Numbered from the stretch's first letter, positions 18,052 through 28,628 are shown. The stretch: DNA of 64,000 bases from Acidovorax temperans (GCF_006716905.1 NZ_VFPV01000003.1:186001-250000), one strand, 5' to 3'. Numbers and translations are program-made. Notes: generated from the letters alone by a model not told the origin.

Positions 18052-19824
18052 TTAAAAGCTTTCCCACTCGTCATCCGCACCGCCCTTGCCTGCTGCTGCG
18101 GGGGTGGGCGCGTGGGCCTTCCCACCCGGTGCAGCCAGGCTGGCGGCTGGCTTGGGGGCCTTCGTTGCTGCGGGGCGCAGCGCACCGGCGGCTTTGGCGG
18201 CACCCAGCACGGGGCGGCTGGATGGAGCACTGGCCGCAGGCCCCGCTGTGGCACCGAACCGTGTTCCTGCGCTGTAAGCTGAGTCTTGCGCCAGTTTGAA
18301 CACGGCCACGGCGTTGACCAACTCGCCCGCCTGGGTGTTCAGGCTGGCCGCTGCCGCCGCCATCTCTTCCACCAAAGCCGCATTCTGCTGCGTGGCCTGG
18401 TCCATCTGCGTGACGGCTTCTCCTATCTGGTCCACGCCTGCGCTTTGTTCGCTGCTGGCCGCGCTGATCTCTCCCATGATGTCGGTCACGCGCCGGATGG
18501 CAGTGACGACTTCTGTCATGGTGGCTCCTGCTTTGTCTACCAGCAGGGTGCCTTGCTCTACCCGCTCTACGCTGGCCATGATCAAGCTCTTGATTTCTTT
18601 GGCCGCTTCTGCGCTGCGCCCGGCCAAGCTGCGTACTTCGCTGGCTACCACCGCAAAGCCTCGCCCTTGTTCGCCTGCACGGGCGGCTTCCACGGCAGCG
18701 TTCAGCGCCAGGATGTTGGTCTGGAACGCAATGCCGTCGATCACGCTGATGATGTCGGCAATCTTGTTGCTGCTGGCGTTGATGCCTTTCATGGTCTCCA
18801 CCACTTCGGCCACAACTTCTCCGCCCTGGGCGGCGACGGTAGATGCGTTCATGGCCAGCTGGTTGGCGGTGCGGGCGTTGTCTGCGTTTTGCCGCACGGT
18901 GGAGCCGAGTTCTTCCATCGACGCGGCGGTTTCTTCCAGGGCGCTGGCTTGTTGTTCTGTGCGTGCGCTCAGGTCGTTGTTGCCTGAGGCAATCTGGGCC
19001 GAGGCCGAGGCCACGCTTTCCGAGTTTTGGCGCACCACGCTCACCGTGCGCACCAGGCTTTGCTGCATGCGTTGCAAGGCGCTGAGCAGCTGGCCGGTTT
19101 CATCGCGCGAGTCCACATCGATGTGGGCCGTCAGGTCGCCGCCCGCCACGCGGTCGGCCACCTCCACCGCACGGGCCAGAGGCGCGGTGATGGAGCGGAT
19201 GAGCCAGACGGCTGCGGCAATTGCCAGCGCAATAGCCAAAACGGCCACCACCACCAAGGTGGTGCGGGCCTGGTTGTAGGTGCGTTCAGACGCCTTCCTG
19301 GCCTGCTCGGCGCCGTCATTGTTCATCTTGACGAGCTTGTCCAGGTATTCGCCGCTGGTGTTGTAAAGCCGCTGCGACTCGCCCTCTACGATGGCGCGGG
19401 CGTCGTCGTTCTGGTTCTTGCGAGACAACTCCAGGGCACCATCGTTGACGGAAATGTACTTGCCCCAATTGGCTGCAAACTCGTCGTAGAGCTTTTTCTC
19501 TTCCGGTGTGCTGATCAGGCGTTCATACTGCTTGCGCAGCTCCACCAGCTTGGCCCGTCCGTCCATCAGGCGCTTGTCGGTCTTGGCGATTTCCGCAGCG
19601 TCTGTGTTCATGATGTGGGTGAGCACGATCATGCGCAATTCGGCCGTTTGTGCGTCGATGGCGTTCACCACTTCCACACTGGGCAACCAGTTCTCGCTGA
19701 TTTCAACCGTGGCGGCGCGCATGCTAGACAGCTGCGCCATGGCCGCGACAGCCAACCCCACCAGCATCAGCACCAGCAGTGCAAATGCGCCAGACAGGCG
19801 AGTGGAAATCTTCAAGTTTTTCAT
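18052..19824 (-). CDS. Methyl-accepting chemotaxis protein
   Basis: The 590-residue receptor starts MKNLKISTRLSGAFALLVLM. The ATG at 19824 is chosen because it gives the first membrane helix directly. There is a four-helix-bundle-type periplasmic domain (about 35-190), a second membrane helix (about 190-212), a HAMP domain, and the highly conserved signalling hairpin IDGIAFQTNILALNAAVEAA with GRGFAVVASEVRSLA. It ends with an Ala/Pro-rich linker and DEWESF, close to the NWETF pentapeptide that tethers CheR/CheB. The ligand is unknown. No flagellar or che genes are nearby. Confidence 0.95.
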   Translation of the reverse strand: MKNLKISTRLSGAFALLVLMLVGLAVAAMAQLSSMRAATVEISENWLPSVEVVNAIDAQTAELRMIVLTHIMNTDAAEIAKTDKRLMDGRAKLVELRKQYERLISTPEEKKLYDEFAANWGKYISVNDGALELSRKNQNDDARAIVEGESQRLYNTSGEYLDKLVKMNNDGAEQARKASERTYNQARTTLVVVAVLAIALAIAAAVWLIRSITAPLARAVEVADRVAGGDLTAHIDVDSRDETGQLLSALQRMQQSLVRTVSVVRQNSESVASASAQIASGNNDLSARTEQQASALEETAASMEELGSTVRQNADNARTANQLAMNASTVAAQGGEVVAEVVETMKGINASSNKIADIISVIDGIAFQTNILALNAAVEAARAGEQGRGFAVVASEVRSLAGRSAEAAKEIKSLIMASVERVEQGTLLVDKAGATMTEVVTAIRRVTDIMGEISAASSEQSAGVDQIGEAVTQMDQATQQNAALVEEMAAAAASLNTQAGELVNAVAVFKLAQDSAYSAGTRFGATAGPAASAPSSRPVLGAAKAAGALRPAATKAPKPAASLAAPGGKAHAPTPAAAGKGGADDEWESF

Positions 19825-20191
19825 AGAACCTTCTTTAAAACGACTTGAACCAAGGCACGCACCGGCAGTACTGCGCAGACGAACCCAACACCCTTTTGCA
19901 AAACACACCCCAGGCAATGACAGGAGGGTGCACAGGCGGTCTCGCTTAGAAGTTTACGCCTGAGTTCTTTGCTAGAAGCAACAACTGTAACTTATCAAAA
20001 ATGCAGCAAACGTGATAAAAGCAAAATGATTTTTAAAGCTGGTCAACAAAGTGGGAATGTTGCCCATCGTCCACCCAACGTTGCCACGGGCGTGGCACAG
20101 GGCGCTGTTGGGTGCCTTAAACTGCCAACGGCTGTAGGGCACCCTGCACCACCTCTGGCATTTCCGATCTCCCCCTGCACCTGGCTTCCAC
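19825..20191. other. 367-bp divergent intergenic region
   Basis: Between the chemoreceptor and the SpmAB-like gene. It has an A/T-rich core around 19980-20040, suited to promoters for both genes. I see no small ORF with a good ribosome site, no RNA gene and no convincing flagellar-sigma promoter. Confidence 0.6.
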
Positions 20192-21421
20192 ATGCTCAAC
20201 ACCCTTTGGCTGGGCTTTTTCATCACGGCTGCCATTTCAGCGCTGGCGCAATGGCTTTTGGGCGGCCAGGCCCAGGTGTTTGCGACCATGGTCGAGTCGC
20301 TGTTTGCCATGGCCAAGCTCTCGGTGGAGGTGATGGTGCTGCTGTTTGGCACGCTCACGCTGTGGCTGGGCTTTTTGCGCATCGCAGAAAAGGCCGGCAT
20401 TGTGGATGTGCTGGCGCGCTGGCTGGCGCCCCTGTTTGCCCGCCTGATGCCCGAGGTGCCCCGTGGCCACCCTGCCCTGGGCTTGATGACGTTGAACTTT
20501 GCGGCCAACGCCCTGGGGCTGGACAACGCGGCCACACCCATGGGCCTCAAGGCCATGCGTGCGCTGCAAGAGCTGAACCCCAAGCCCGACACCGCCACCA
20601 ACGCGCAAATCCTGTTCCTGGTGCTCAACGCCTCGTCACTCACGCTGTTGCCAGTAAGCATCTTCATGTACCGCATGCAACAAGGGGCGGCCGACCCTAC
20701 GCTGGTGTTTTTGCCCATCTTGCTGGCCACCTCGGCTTCGACCCTGGCCGGGCTGCTGGCCGTGGCCGTGGTGCAGCGGCTGCCCCTGTGGCACCCGGTG
20801 GTGCTGGCCTACCTGCTGCCGGTGGCGCTGGTGCTGGGCGGGTTCATGGCGCTGCTCACCACGCTCAGCGCGGCGGCGCTGGCGCAGTTGTCATCGCTGC
20901 TGGGCAACCTGACCCTGTTCAGCCTGGTGGTGATGTTTGTGCTGGTGGGGGCGTGGCGCAAGGTGCCCGTGTACGAAGCGTTTGTAGAGGGCGCCCGCGA
21001 AGGTTTTGACGTGGCCAAGGGCCTGCTGCCCTACCTGGTGGCCATGCTGTGCGCCGTGGGGGTGCTGCGCACCTCAGGAGCCCTGGGGTACGCGCTGGAG
21101 GGAATCCGCTGGTGCGTGGAAGCCATTGGCATGGACACCCGGTTTGTGGATGCCCTGCCCACCGCGCTGGTCAAACCCTTTTCCGGCAGCGCGGCGCGGG
21201 CCATGCTGATTGAAACCATGCAAACGCAGGGCGTGGATAGCTTTGCGGCACTGGCAGCCGCCACCATCCAGGGCAGCACCGAAACCACGTTCTACGTGCT
21301 GGCGGTGTACTTTGGCGCGGTGGGCATACAGCGTGCGCGCCATGCGGTGGGCTGCGCCCTGCTGGCAGAACTGGCGGGCGTGGTGGCCGCCATTGCGGTG
21401 TGCTACCAGTTCTTTGGGTGA
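20192..21421 (+). CDS. SpmA-SpmB-like nucleoside recognition domain membrane protein
   Basis: The 409-residue membrane protein carries two Gate (nucleoside-recognition) domains. The N-terminal half has LTLNFAANALGLDNAATPMG-type residues at about 98-118, as in SpmA. The C-terminal half has KPFSGSAARAML and QGSTETTFYVLAVYFG, as in SpmB. In Bacillus the two are separate spore-core dehydration proteins; a fused form is found in many non-sporulating Gram-negatives, with unknown function, perhaps transport. About ten hydrophobic segments are visible. The convergent kinase gene follows after a palindromic repeat copy. Confidence 0.88.
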   Translation: MLNTLWLGFFITAAISALAQWLLGGQAQVFATMVESLFAMAKLSVEVMVLLFGTLTLWLGFLRIAEKAGIVDVLARWLAPLFARLMPEVPRGHPALGLMTLNFAANALGLDNAATPMGLKAMRALQELNPKPDTATNAQILFLVLNASSLTLLPVSIFMYRMQQGAADPTLVFLPILLATSASTLAGLLAVAVVQRLPLWHPVVLAYLLPVALVLGGFMALLTTLSAAALAQLSSLLGNLTLFSLVVMFVLVGAWRKVPVYEAFVEGAREGFDVAKGLLPYLVAMLCAVGVLRTSGALGYALEGIRWCVEAIGMDTRFVDALPTALVKPFSGSAARAMLIETMQTQGVDSFAALAAATIQGSTETTFYVLAVYFGAVGIQRARHAVGCALLAELAGVVAAIAVCYQFFG

Positions 21422-21430
21422 TCGGCTTTC

Positions 21431-21490
21431 AAGGAAAAATAGCCGCTAGCGCAATATAGTCAAGCGCTACCAGCTATTAAAAACATAGCA
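21431..21490 (+). repeat. Palindromic repeat copy between spmAB-like gene and kinase
   Basis: An intergenic copy: AGCGC, ten bases, AGCG, four bases, CAGCTATTAA, preceded by AAAAATAGCCGCT. It sits between two convergent stop codons and resembles the 46394-46450 copy most. Confidence 0.8.
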
Positions 21491-21507
21491 CCCTCAATAC
21501 CAGCACT

Positions 21508-22821
<1,314 letters not shown>

Positions 22822-22843
22822 GGCCGTGAACGTCGAGGCCGCC

Positions 22844-24088
22844 TCAGCCCGCCAGCGCCTGTGCAAAATCAGCCAGCAGATCCTGCGCGTCTTCCAGGCC
22901 CACCGACAGGCGGATCATGCTGTCGCCAATGCCCATGTTGGCGCGCACCTCGGGGCCCGCTTCCCAGAAAATGGTGTGGGCCACAGGGATGATCAGCGTG
23001 CGGGTATCGGCCAGGCCCGTGGCCTTGATGGGCAGGCGCAGGCGGTTGCACAGGGGCAAACAATCGCCCGCGTCTTTCAGCTCAAACGACAGCAGCCACG
23101 AGCCTGCCTTGAAATGCTTGCGGGCGCGCGCGTATTGCGGGTGCGACGGCAGCAGTGGGTAGTGCACCTTGGCCACGGCCGGGTGTTGCTCCAGCCACAG
23201 CGCCAGTGCCAGCGCGGTGGCGCTGGTGCGTTCCATGCGCAGGGCCAGGGTTTCGGCGCCCACAGCGATCTGGTGGGCGCTGTGCGAAGCCAGGGTGCCG
23301 CCCATGTCGCGCAGGCCTTTTTTGCGCACCTGCTGCAGGCCCCACCCCTTGGGATCGCCCTTGCGGTAGGCCTCGAAAATGTTGGGGTAACCGGCCCAGT
23401 CGAACAGCCCGGTATCGGTGATAGCGCCGCCTAGCGCATCGCCGTGGCCGCCAATGCTCTTGGTCAGCGAATTCATCACCAGACCCGCGCCCACCGTGGC
23501 CGGGCGGAACAGGTAGGGCGATGCCACGGTGTTGTCCACCACGTACAGCAGCCCCTTGTCGCGGCACAGGGCGCCAATGCCTTCCAGGTCGGGCACTTGC
23601 GTGCCGGGGTTGGCAATGGTTTCGACGAACACCATGCGGGTGTTGGGGCGCACGGCCGCTTGTACCTGGGCTGCGCCAGTGGCGTCCACCGTGGTCACCT
23701 GCACGCCCAGGTCAGCCAGCGTGCCAAACACGCTGTTGGTGTTGCCAAAAACGAACTTGCTGGCCACCAGGTGATCGCCCGCCTTCAGCAGCGTGAAGAA
23801 CATGGCGCACAGCGCGGCCATGCCGGTAGAAAAGACGATGGAGCCGGTGCCGCCTTCCATCTGCGTGATCTTGGCCTCTAGTGCCGCCGTGGTGGGCGTG
23901 CCCTGGCGCGCATAGTTGTAGCCGCCCTTGGCCGTGCCCTGGAAGACGGCGATCAAGTCTTCCACCTGGTCGTAGCCGTACTGCACGGACGAATGGATGG
24001 CTTGGTGGATGGCGCCCTTTTCGGCCCTGCCCCAGCGGTCGGCGTGGACGATCTGGGTCGTGAAATCAACGGCAGGCTTGGTGCTCAT
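22844..24088 (-). CDS. Cystathionine gamma-synthase family PLP enzyme (MetZ-like)
   Basis: The 414-residue Cys/Met-metabolism PLP enzyme has the cofactor lysine in NSLTKSIGGHGDALGG, the PLP-aromatic region MEGGTGSIVFSTGMAAL, VVDNTVASPYLFRP for the pyridine-ring aspartate, and a C-terminal MIRLSVGLEDAQDL. Family members interconvert homoserine esters, cysteine, cystathionine and homocysteine. Sequence alone does not separate O-succinylhomoserine sulfhydrylase from cystathionine gamma-synthase or lyase, so I give no symbol. It is followed 22 bp later by the kinase gene and lies 74 bp after the sbcB stop. Confidence 0.88.
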   Translation of the reverse strand: MSTKPAVDFTTQIVHADRWGRAEKGAIHQAIHSSVQYGYDQVEDLIAVFQGTAKGGYNYARQGTPTTAALEAKITQMEGGTGSIVFSTGMAALCAMFFTLLKAGDHLVASKFVFGNTNSVFGTLADLGVQVTTVDATGAAQVQAAVRPNTRMVFVETIANPGTQVPDLEGIGALCRDKGLLYVVDNTVASPYLFRPATVGAGLVMNSLTKSIGGHGDALGGAITDTGLFDWAGYPNIFEAYRKGDPKGWGLQQVRKKGLRDMGGTLASHSAHQIAVGAETLALRMERTSATALALALWLEQHPAVAKVHYPLLPSHPQYARARKHFKAGSWLLSFELKDAGDCLPLCNRLRLPIKATGLADTRTLIIPVAHTIFWEAGPEVRANMGIGDSMIRLSVGLEDAQDLLADFAQALAG

Positions 24089-24162
24089 GGTGGCGAATGC
24101 GAAAACTGGAAAAAGAGAAAAAGGTGTTCAGCGCGCTGGGATGGCCGGGGCGGTGCGCCGGA

Positions 24163-25608
24163 TCAGCGCTCGGGCGCGATGTGTTCGGCGTAATCGTACA
24201 GCGCGCCCAAAATGTCCTGCGTACGCTCGTCGTCAGCGGTTTCAGAGATCTCGTCGATCTGCGCAAACAGCTGCTCCACCGTGCGCGCCCCACCCTGCCC
24301 GTCAAACAGGCAGGCAGCGCGGTGGGCTTCCCAGCGTTCCTGCTCTTCGGGCGTGAGGGTTTCCGGGAAGTTACGGGCCCGGTAGCGCCACACCAGCTCC
24401 GTCAGTCGCGGGTCGTCAAACCCCGTGCGGGCGGTGGCCAGCCTGGCGCCACTCATGGTGCGCAAGTCGTTCAGGTGGTGCCGGTCGTTGTTGCCCACAA
24501 AGCCGCCGTACAGGTCTTGGTCCACATCGGGCGCAGGCTCTTGCGGCCGGGCGAACACAGTGGGCCAGATGCCGCTCATGTCCGGCAGGCTGCGTGCCAC
24601 TTCGGCATGCGCTACGGCCTGGGCCAGATCAATCCCCCAGCGCTGCGCCAGTGCAGGCGTGAGGGTGTTCACATTGCCCACCACCATGGGGGATTTGTTG
24701 AGGTGGATGGTCTTGATGGGCAGGCGCGCCACGCCCTCGGGCAGGTCTGCCGCGCGGGTGAACAAGCGCAGGCGAATGTCGTCCACATTCAAGGTCGCCA
24801 GCTCGCGCGGGTCATGCGCCAGGTCCCAGGCAATCAGCTCGTTCTTGTTGGTGGGGTGGCTGGCCAGCGGCCACATCACCGCCAGGCAGCCCCGCTCTGC
24901 CGGGAACATGCCCGACACATGCAGAAAAGGCCGCGCCGTGAGCGCCGTGGCGGGCAGGCGCAACTCGGCCGCCACGCGGTCTTTCTTGTGCAGCGCCAGG
25001 GCAAAGTCAAACAGCTTGGGGTTGTGCTGGCGAATGAGCCGCGCCAGCGCAATGGTGGCGCGCACGTCCGACAGCGCATCGTGCGCGGCCTCGTGCACCA
25101 GGCCGTTGGCTTTGGAGAGGTGTTCCAGCTTGAAACTGGGCGAGCCATCTTCCTTTTTCGGCCAGGTGATGCCGTCGGGCCGCAGCGCATACGTCATGCG
25201 CACCACGTCCAGCAAGTCCCACCGGCCGCACTGGTTCTGCCATTCGCGCGCATAGGGGTCGATGAGATTGCGCCAGAACATGAAGCGCGTGATCTCGTCG
25301 TCAAACCGGATGGTGTTGTAGCCCACGCCAATGGTGCCGGGCTGGGCAAACTCGGCCTCGATGCGGTTGGCAAACTCGCGCTCGGGCAGGCCTTTTTCCA
25401 GGCACAGCTGGGGGGTGATGCCGGTGATGAGGCACGACTGCGGGTCGGGCAGATAGTCGTTGGCGGGCCGGCAGTAGATCATCAGCGGCTCACCGATCTC
25501 GTTGAGCTCGGCATCGGTGCGGATGGCGGCAAACTGCGCCGGGCGATCCAGCCGCGTGTTGGCACCAAAGGTTTCGTAGTCGTGCCAGAGAAAGGTGTGA
25601 GAGGCCAT
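24163..25608 (-). CDS. sbcB: Exodeoxyribonuclease I
   Basis: ExoI degrades single-stranded DNA 3' to 5' in recombination and mismatch repair. The 481-residue protein starts MASHTFLWHDYETFGANTR, the DEDD exonuclease motif I. Motif II is GVGYNTIRFDDEITRF, and motif III is around HDALSDVRATIALARLI. The SH3-like and helical domains follow. The ATG at 25608 is chosen because the in-frame sequence upstream shows no family similarity. The upstream flank holds a palindromic repeat and then the IS5-type element. Confidence 0.94.
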   Translation of the reverse strand: MASHTFLWHDYETFGANTRLDRPAQFAAIRTDAELNEIGEPLMIYCRPANDYLPDPQSCLITGITPQLCLEKGLPEREFANRIEAEFAQPGTIGVGYNTIRFDDEITRFMFWRNLIDPYAREWQNQCGRWDLLDVVRMTYALRPDGITWPKKEDGSPSFKLEHLSKANGLVHEAAHDALSDVRATIALARLIRQHNPKLFDFALALHKKDRVAAELRLPATALTARPFLHVSGMFPAERGCLAVMWPLASHPTNKNELIAWDLAHDPRELATLNVDDIRLRLFTRAADLPEGVARLPIKTIHLNKSPMVVGNVNTLTPALAQRWGIDLAQAVAHAEVARSLPDMSGIWPTVFARPQEPAPDVDQDLYGGFVGNNDRHHLNDLRTMSGARLATARTGFDDPRLTELVWRYRARNFPETLTPEEQERWEAHRAACLFDGQGGARTVEQLFAQIDEISETADDERTQDILGALYDYAEHIAPER

Positions 25609-25714
25609 GGTGCTCGGTGGGAAAACTTCCGCCTGGAAACCAGCGCGATGGAGAAAGCCCCCCAAAGCCAGTGGCGGGCCCGCGAAAAGCGTCAACTGTA
25701 ACCGGGTTTACAGC

Positions 25715-25772
25715 CATTTTGGCACGCAGCGCTTATTGGGCAAGCGCGAGCAGCTACCAAATAGATAGCAAT
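25715..25772 (+). repeat. Palindromic repeat copy beside the IS5-type element
   Basis: An intergenic copy: ATTTTGGC, AGCGC, ten bases, AGCG, four bases, CAGCTACCAAA, then ATAGCAA. It ends a few bases before the left end of the insertion sequence. Confidence 0.8.
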
Positions 25773-25780
25773 TTGCTTAG

Positions 25781-27103
25781 CAGGCTGCTGAAATACTCCC
25801 CACCGACAGTCCGCGACAGCCGCCCAGCCGCGACAATCAAGCCCCCCACTGACCAGACAGACGAGCCATCCATGCGCGGAGCCGACACCTTCACCGAGAG
25901 CCTGTTCACGATGCGCCATCTCGATGACTTCGTGCCCCTTGATCACCCCCTGCGGGTGATCCGCATCATGGTCAACAAGGCCCTGCAGAAGATGGACGAT
26001 CTGTTTGCCCAGATGTATGCGGCCGACATCAAGGGCGGGCGCCCCAGCATTGCCCCCGAGAAGCTGCTGCGCGCCATGCTCATCCAGGTGCTCTACAGCG
26101 TGCGCTCGGAGCGCCAGCTCATGGAGCAGACCCAGTACAACCTTCTGTTTCGCTGGTTCATTGGCCTGGCCATGGACGATGCCGTTTGGGTGCCCACCGT
26201 CTTCAGCAAGAACCGCGAACGCCTGATCGAGCACGATGCGGTCATCGAGTTCTTCAATCAGATCGTGCAACAAGCCCAGGAGCAGGAACTGCTCTCGGGC
26301 GAGCACTTCAGCGTGGATGGCACCCTGATCCAGGCCTGGGCGGGCCACAAGAGTTTTGTGCGCAAAGACCGCCAGGGCGACGACGATACCGACGCGGGGA
26401 ACTTCAAAGACCAAAAGCGCAGCAACGACACCCACGAGTCCACAACGGACGCGGATGCAAGGCTGTACCGCAAGGGCAAGACGGCCAGTGAGTTGCGCTT
26501 CATGGGCCACACACTCACCGACAACCGCCACGGGCTGGTGGTCAGCGCCGTGGTCACACAGGCCGACGGATATGCAGAGCGCGAAGCGGCCAAGGCCATG
26601 ATCAACGATGCGCGACAGGCACTGCCCGGCGATGACCCCATCACGATCACGCTGGGCGCAGACAAGGGTTACGACGCCAGGGAGTTCATCGACGCGCTGC
26701 AAGAGATGAACGTGCTGCCCCATGTAGCGCAGAACAAGTCGGGGCGCCAGTCGGCAGTTCCTGACGCGATTGCAAACAGCGAAGGCTACGCCATCTCCCA
26801 GCAAAAGAGAAAGCTGATCGAACAAGGCTTTGGCTGGGCCAAGATGATCGGCAGCATCCGGCAAGTGATGGTGCGCGGACTGCAAAAGGTCGACCAGTTG
26901 TTTGTGCTGAACATGGCTGCGTACAACCTCACGCGCATGCGCACCTTGGGACAGGTGCGTCTGCAGGGTGCCAGCGGGGTGTAAAGGGCGAAGAAAAGGG
27001 CTCAAAAACGAGCAAAACAGGCCCAGACTGCTGAAAAATCAGGCGGTTCCGTCAAAAGCGGGGAGGTGGGCTGGGCTGCGGCGGGGAGTATTTCAGCAGC
27101 CTG
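25781..27103 (+). mobile_element. IS5-family-like insertion sequence, 1323 bp, TSD TTAG
   Basis: Perfect 21-bp terminal inverted repeats (left end CAGGCTGCTGAAATACTCCC plus C, at 25781-25801; complement at 27083-27103) enclose one transposase gene. TTAG occurs immediately outside both ends (25777-25780 and 27104-27107). This 4-bp duplication fits the YTAR target of IS5 elements. The copy looks intact and recent. Its right target duplication overlaps the first base of the MITE at 27107-27218. Confidence 0.9.
25872..26984 (+). CDS. IS5-type transposase
   Basis: The 370-residue DDE transposase starts MRGADTFTESLFTMRHLDDF at the ATG at 25872; an upstream in-frame extension crosses the inverted repeat and is unlikely to be translated. 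The N-terminal DUF772 region includes FVPLDHPLRVIR. Catalytic segments are FSVDGTLIQAW (first Asp), LGADKGYDAREF (second Asp) and IEQGFGWAKMIG, where a Glu is followed by a Lys seven residues on, as in the IS4/IS5 signature. No frameshift is seen, so it is probably active. Confidence 0.92.
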   Translation: MRGADTFTESLFTMRHLDDFVPLDHPLRVIRIMVNKALQKMDDLFAQMYAADIKGGRPSIAPEKLLRAMLIQVLYSVRSERQLMEQTQYNLLFRWFIGLAMDDAVWVPTVFSKNRERLIEHDAVIEFFNQIVQQAQEQELLSGEHFSVDGTLIQAWAGHKSFVRKDRQGDDDTDAGNFKDQKRSNDTHESTTDADARLYRKGKTASELRFMGHTLTDNRHGLVVSAVVTQADGYAEREAAKAMINDARQALPGDDPITITLGADKGYDAREFIDALQEMNVLPHVAQNKSGRQSAVPDAIANSEGYAISQQKRKLIEQGFGWAKMIGSIRQVMVRGLQKVDQLFVLNMAAYNLTRMRTLGQVRLQGASGV

Positions 27104-27106
27104 TTA

Positions 27107-27218
27107 GAGCGGCTAACAAAACTCAGCGAAGCGGTTCTGGCTAGGCGCTGTGTCGTCGGCAGTACGAGTGGTACGACAAGACACAGCAACGACGCCAGAA
27201 GAGTTTTGTTAGCCGCTC
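27107..27218. mobile_element. MITE-like palindromic element, 112 bp, TSD TTA
   Basis: GAGCGGCTAACAAAACTC (27107-27124) and its exact complement (27201-27218) bound a 112-bp non-coding element. The interior is also imperfectly self-complementary (TTCTGGC...GCCAGAA, GCTGTGTC...GACACAGC), so the RNA would fold into one long hairpin. TTA precedes (27104-27106) and follows (27219-27221), a 3-bp TNA-type duplication usual for the IS427-like branch of IS5. It holds no ORF and would need a transposase in trans. Confidence 0.75.
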
Positions 27219-27266
27219 TTATGCCAACTGACACAGGGGCGCACCGGCGAGGCGGGACAATGGGGC

Positions 27267-28628
27267 ATGCGTCACTTTCACCCCACCCCCCCCCTGCTCT
27301 GCCGCCGCTCTCCAGCCCAACTCACGGCCAAGGTATCTGCACTGGCACTGGCCTGCGCCCTGGCTTTGGGCGGCTGCGCCACGGCGCCAGGCGCAGGCAC
27401 ACCCGCAGCCCAGCCGCCCGCTGCGCCTGCTGCGCCTGCCGTTCCGCCCCCAGCCCAGGCCGTGCTCGCAGCCCCCGCAGCGGCGGACGGGCATGAAGAA
27501 GGCTTTGTTCAATGGCGCAATGCCTTTGTCGCGCAGGCGCTGGCCGAGGGCATTCGCCCCGACACGGTGCGCAACGTGCTGGCCCAGGCCCAATGGCAGC
27601 CCCGCGTCATCGAGCTGGACCGCTCACAGCCCGAATTCACACGCACGCCCTGGGCGTATCTGGACAGCGCCGTGTCACCCCTGCGGGTCAGCCAGGGCCT
27701 TGCCAAGCTGGAGCAACACAGCACCCCACTGCAGGCTGCCGCGGAGCGCTACGGCGTGCCCGCCAGCGTGGTCACCGCCATCTGGGGCATCGAGAGCAAC
27801 TACGGAAGCAACTTCGGCACCTTCAAAACCGTGGACGCCCTAGCCACGTTGGCCTATGAGGGGCGACGGCACGACTGGGCGCGCTCTCAACTACTGGCAG
27901 CGCTGCGCATCATTGACCGGGGCGACATTGCGGCAGAAGCCATGATCGGCTCCTGGGCCGGGGCCATGGGGCACACGCAGTTCATTCCCACCGTGTTCCA
28001 GGCCTACGCGGTAGATGCCGATGGCGACGGGCGCCGCGACATCTGGGGCAGCATCCCCGACGTGGCGGCATCGACCGCGCATTTTCTGGTGCGAGAAGGC
28101 TGGGTGCCCGGTGAAACCTGGGGCACTGAAGTGCAGCTGCCACCGGGCTTTGACCACGCCAGGGCCGAGTTGAACGTGCGGCAAAGCACTGCCCAGTGGG
28201 CTGCTGAAGGGGTGCGCGCCATGGACGGCAACGCCCTGCCCGACCTGGCCTCTGCCTCCATCCTGGCGCCCGCCGGTGCAAGGGGCCCTGCATTTTTGGT
28301 GGGGAAGAACTTCCGCACCATCCTGCGCTACAACAATTCCACCAACTACGCACTGGCCGTGGCGCTGCTGTCGCAACGCCTGAGCGGCGGCCCTGGCGTG
28401 GTGGCTGAATGGCCGCGCGACCTGCAACCCCTGTCGCGCGAGCAAACGCGGCAACTGCAAACGGCGCTGAACGCCAAGGGCTTTGACACGGGCACCCCTG
28501 ACGGTGTTCTGGGCCCCGCCACACGCGCCGGGCTGCGCAAGTACCAGCAAAGCCAGGGGCTGGTGGCCGATGGCTATCCCACGCTGGAGTTGCTGCGCTC
28601 GCTGGCGGCTGCAGGCACCACCCCATAG
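27267..28628 (+). CDS. mltB: Lytic murein transglycosylase (MltB type) with PG-binding domain
   Basis: The 453-residue lipoprotein cleaves peptidoglycan glycan strands with 1,6-anhydro ring formation. The N-terminus has a long signal with lipobox LGGC (Cys at about 37) and a Pro/Ala linker. The SLT domain contains the catalytic Glu in AIWGIESNYGSNFG (about residue 175), GSWAGAMGHTQFIPTVF and a DADGDGRRDIW loop. A C-terminal peptidoglycan-binding_1 domain (about 385-445, GTPDGVLGPATRAGLRKYQ) follows. The start lies 46 bp after the MITE, which may therefore influence its promoter. Confidence 0.92.
   Translation: MRHFHPTPPLLCRRSPAQLTAKVSALALACALALGGCATAPGAGTPAAQPPAAPAAPAVPPPAQAVLAAPAAADGHEEGFVQWRNAFVAQALAEGIRPDTVRNVLAQAQWQPRVIELDRSQPEFTRTPWAYLDSAVSPLRVSQGLAKLEQHSTPLQAAAERYGVPASVVTAIWGIESNYGSNFGTFKTVDALATLAYEGRRHDWARSQLLAALRIIDRGDIAAEAMIGSWAGAMGHTQFIPTVFQAYAVDADGDGRRDIWGSIPDVAASTAHFLVREGWVPGETWGTEVQLPPGFDHARAELNVRQSTAQWAAEGVRAMDGNALPDLASASILAPAGARGPAFLVGKNFRTILRYNNSTNYALAVALLSQRLSGGPGVVAEWPRDLQPLSREQTRQLQTALNAKGFDTGTPDGVLGPATRAGLRKYQQSQGLVADGYPTLELLRSLAAAGTTP

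Noticed and set aside
19930..19975. Flagellar (sigma-28) promoter for the chemoreceptor
   Set aside because: A TAAA box is followed at the right distance only by GCC, with the rest of the -10 consensus missing.
24097..25701. A 534-codon open frame opposite sbcB
   Set aside because: Same reasoning; sbcB has all its catalytic motifs.
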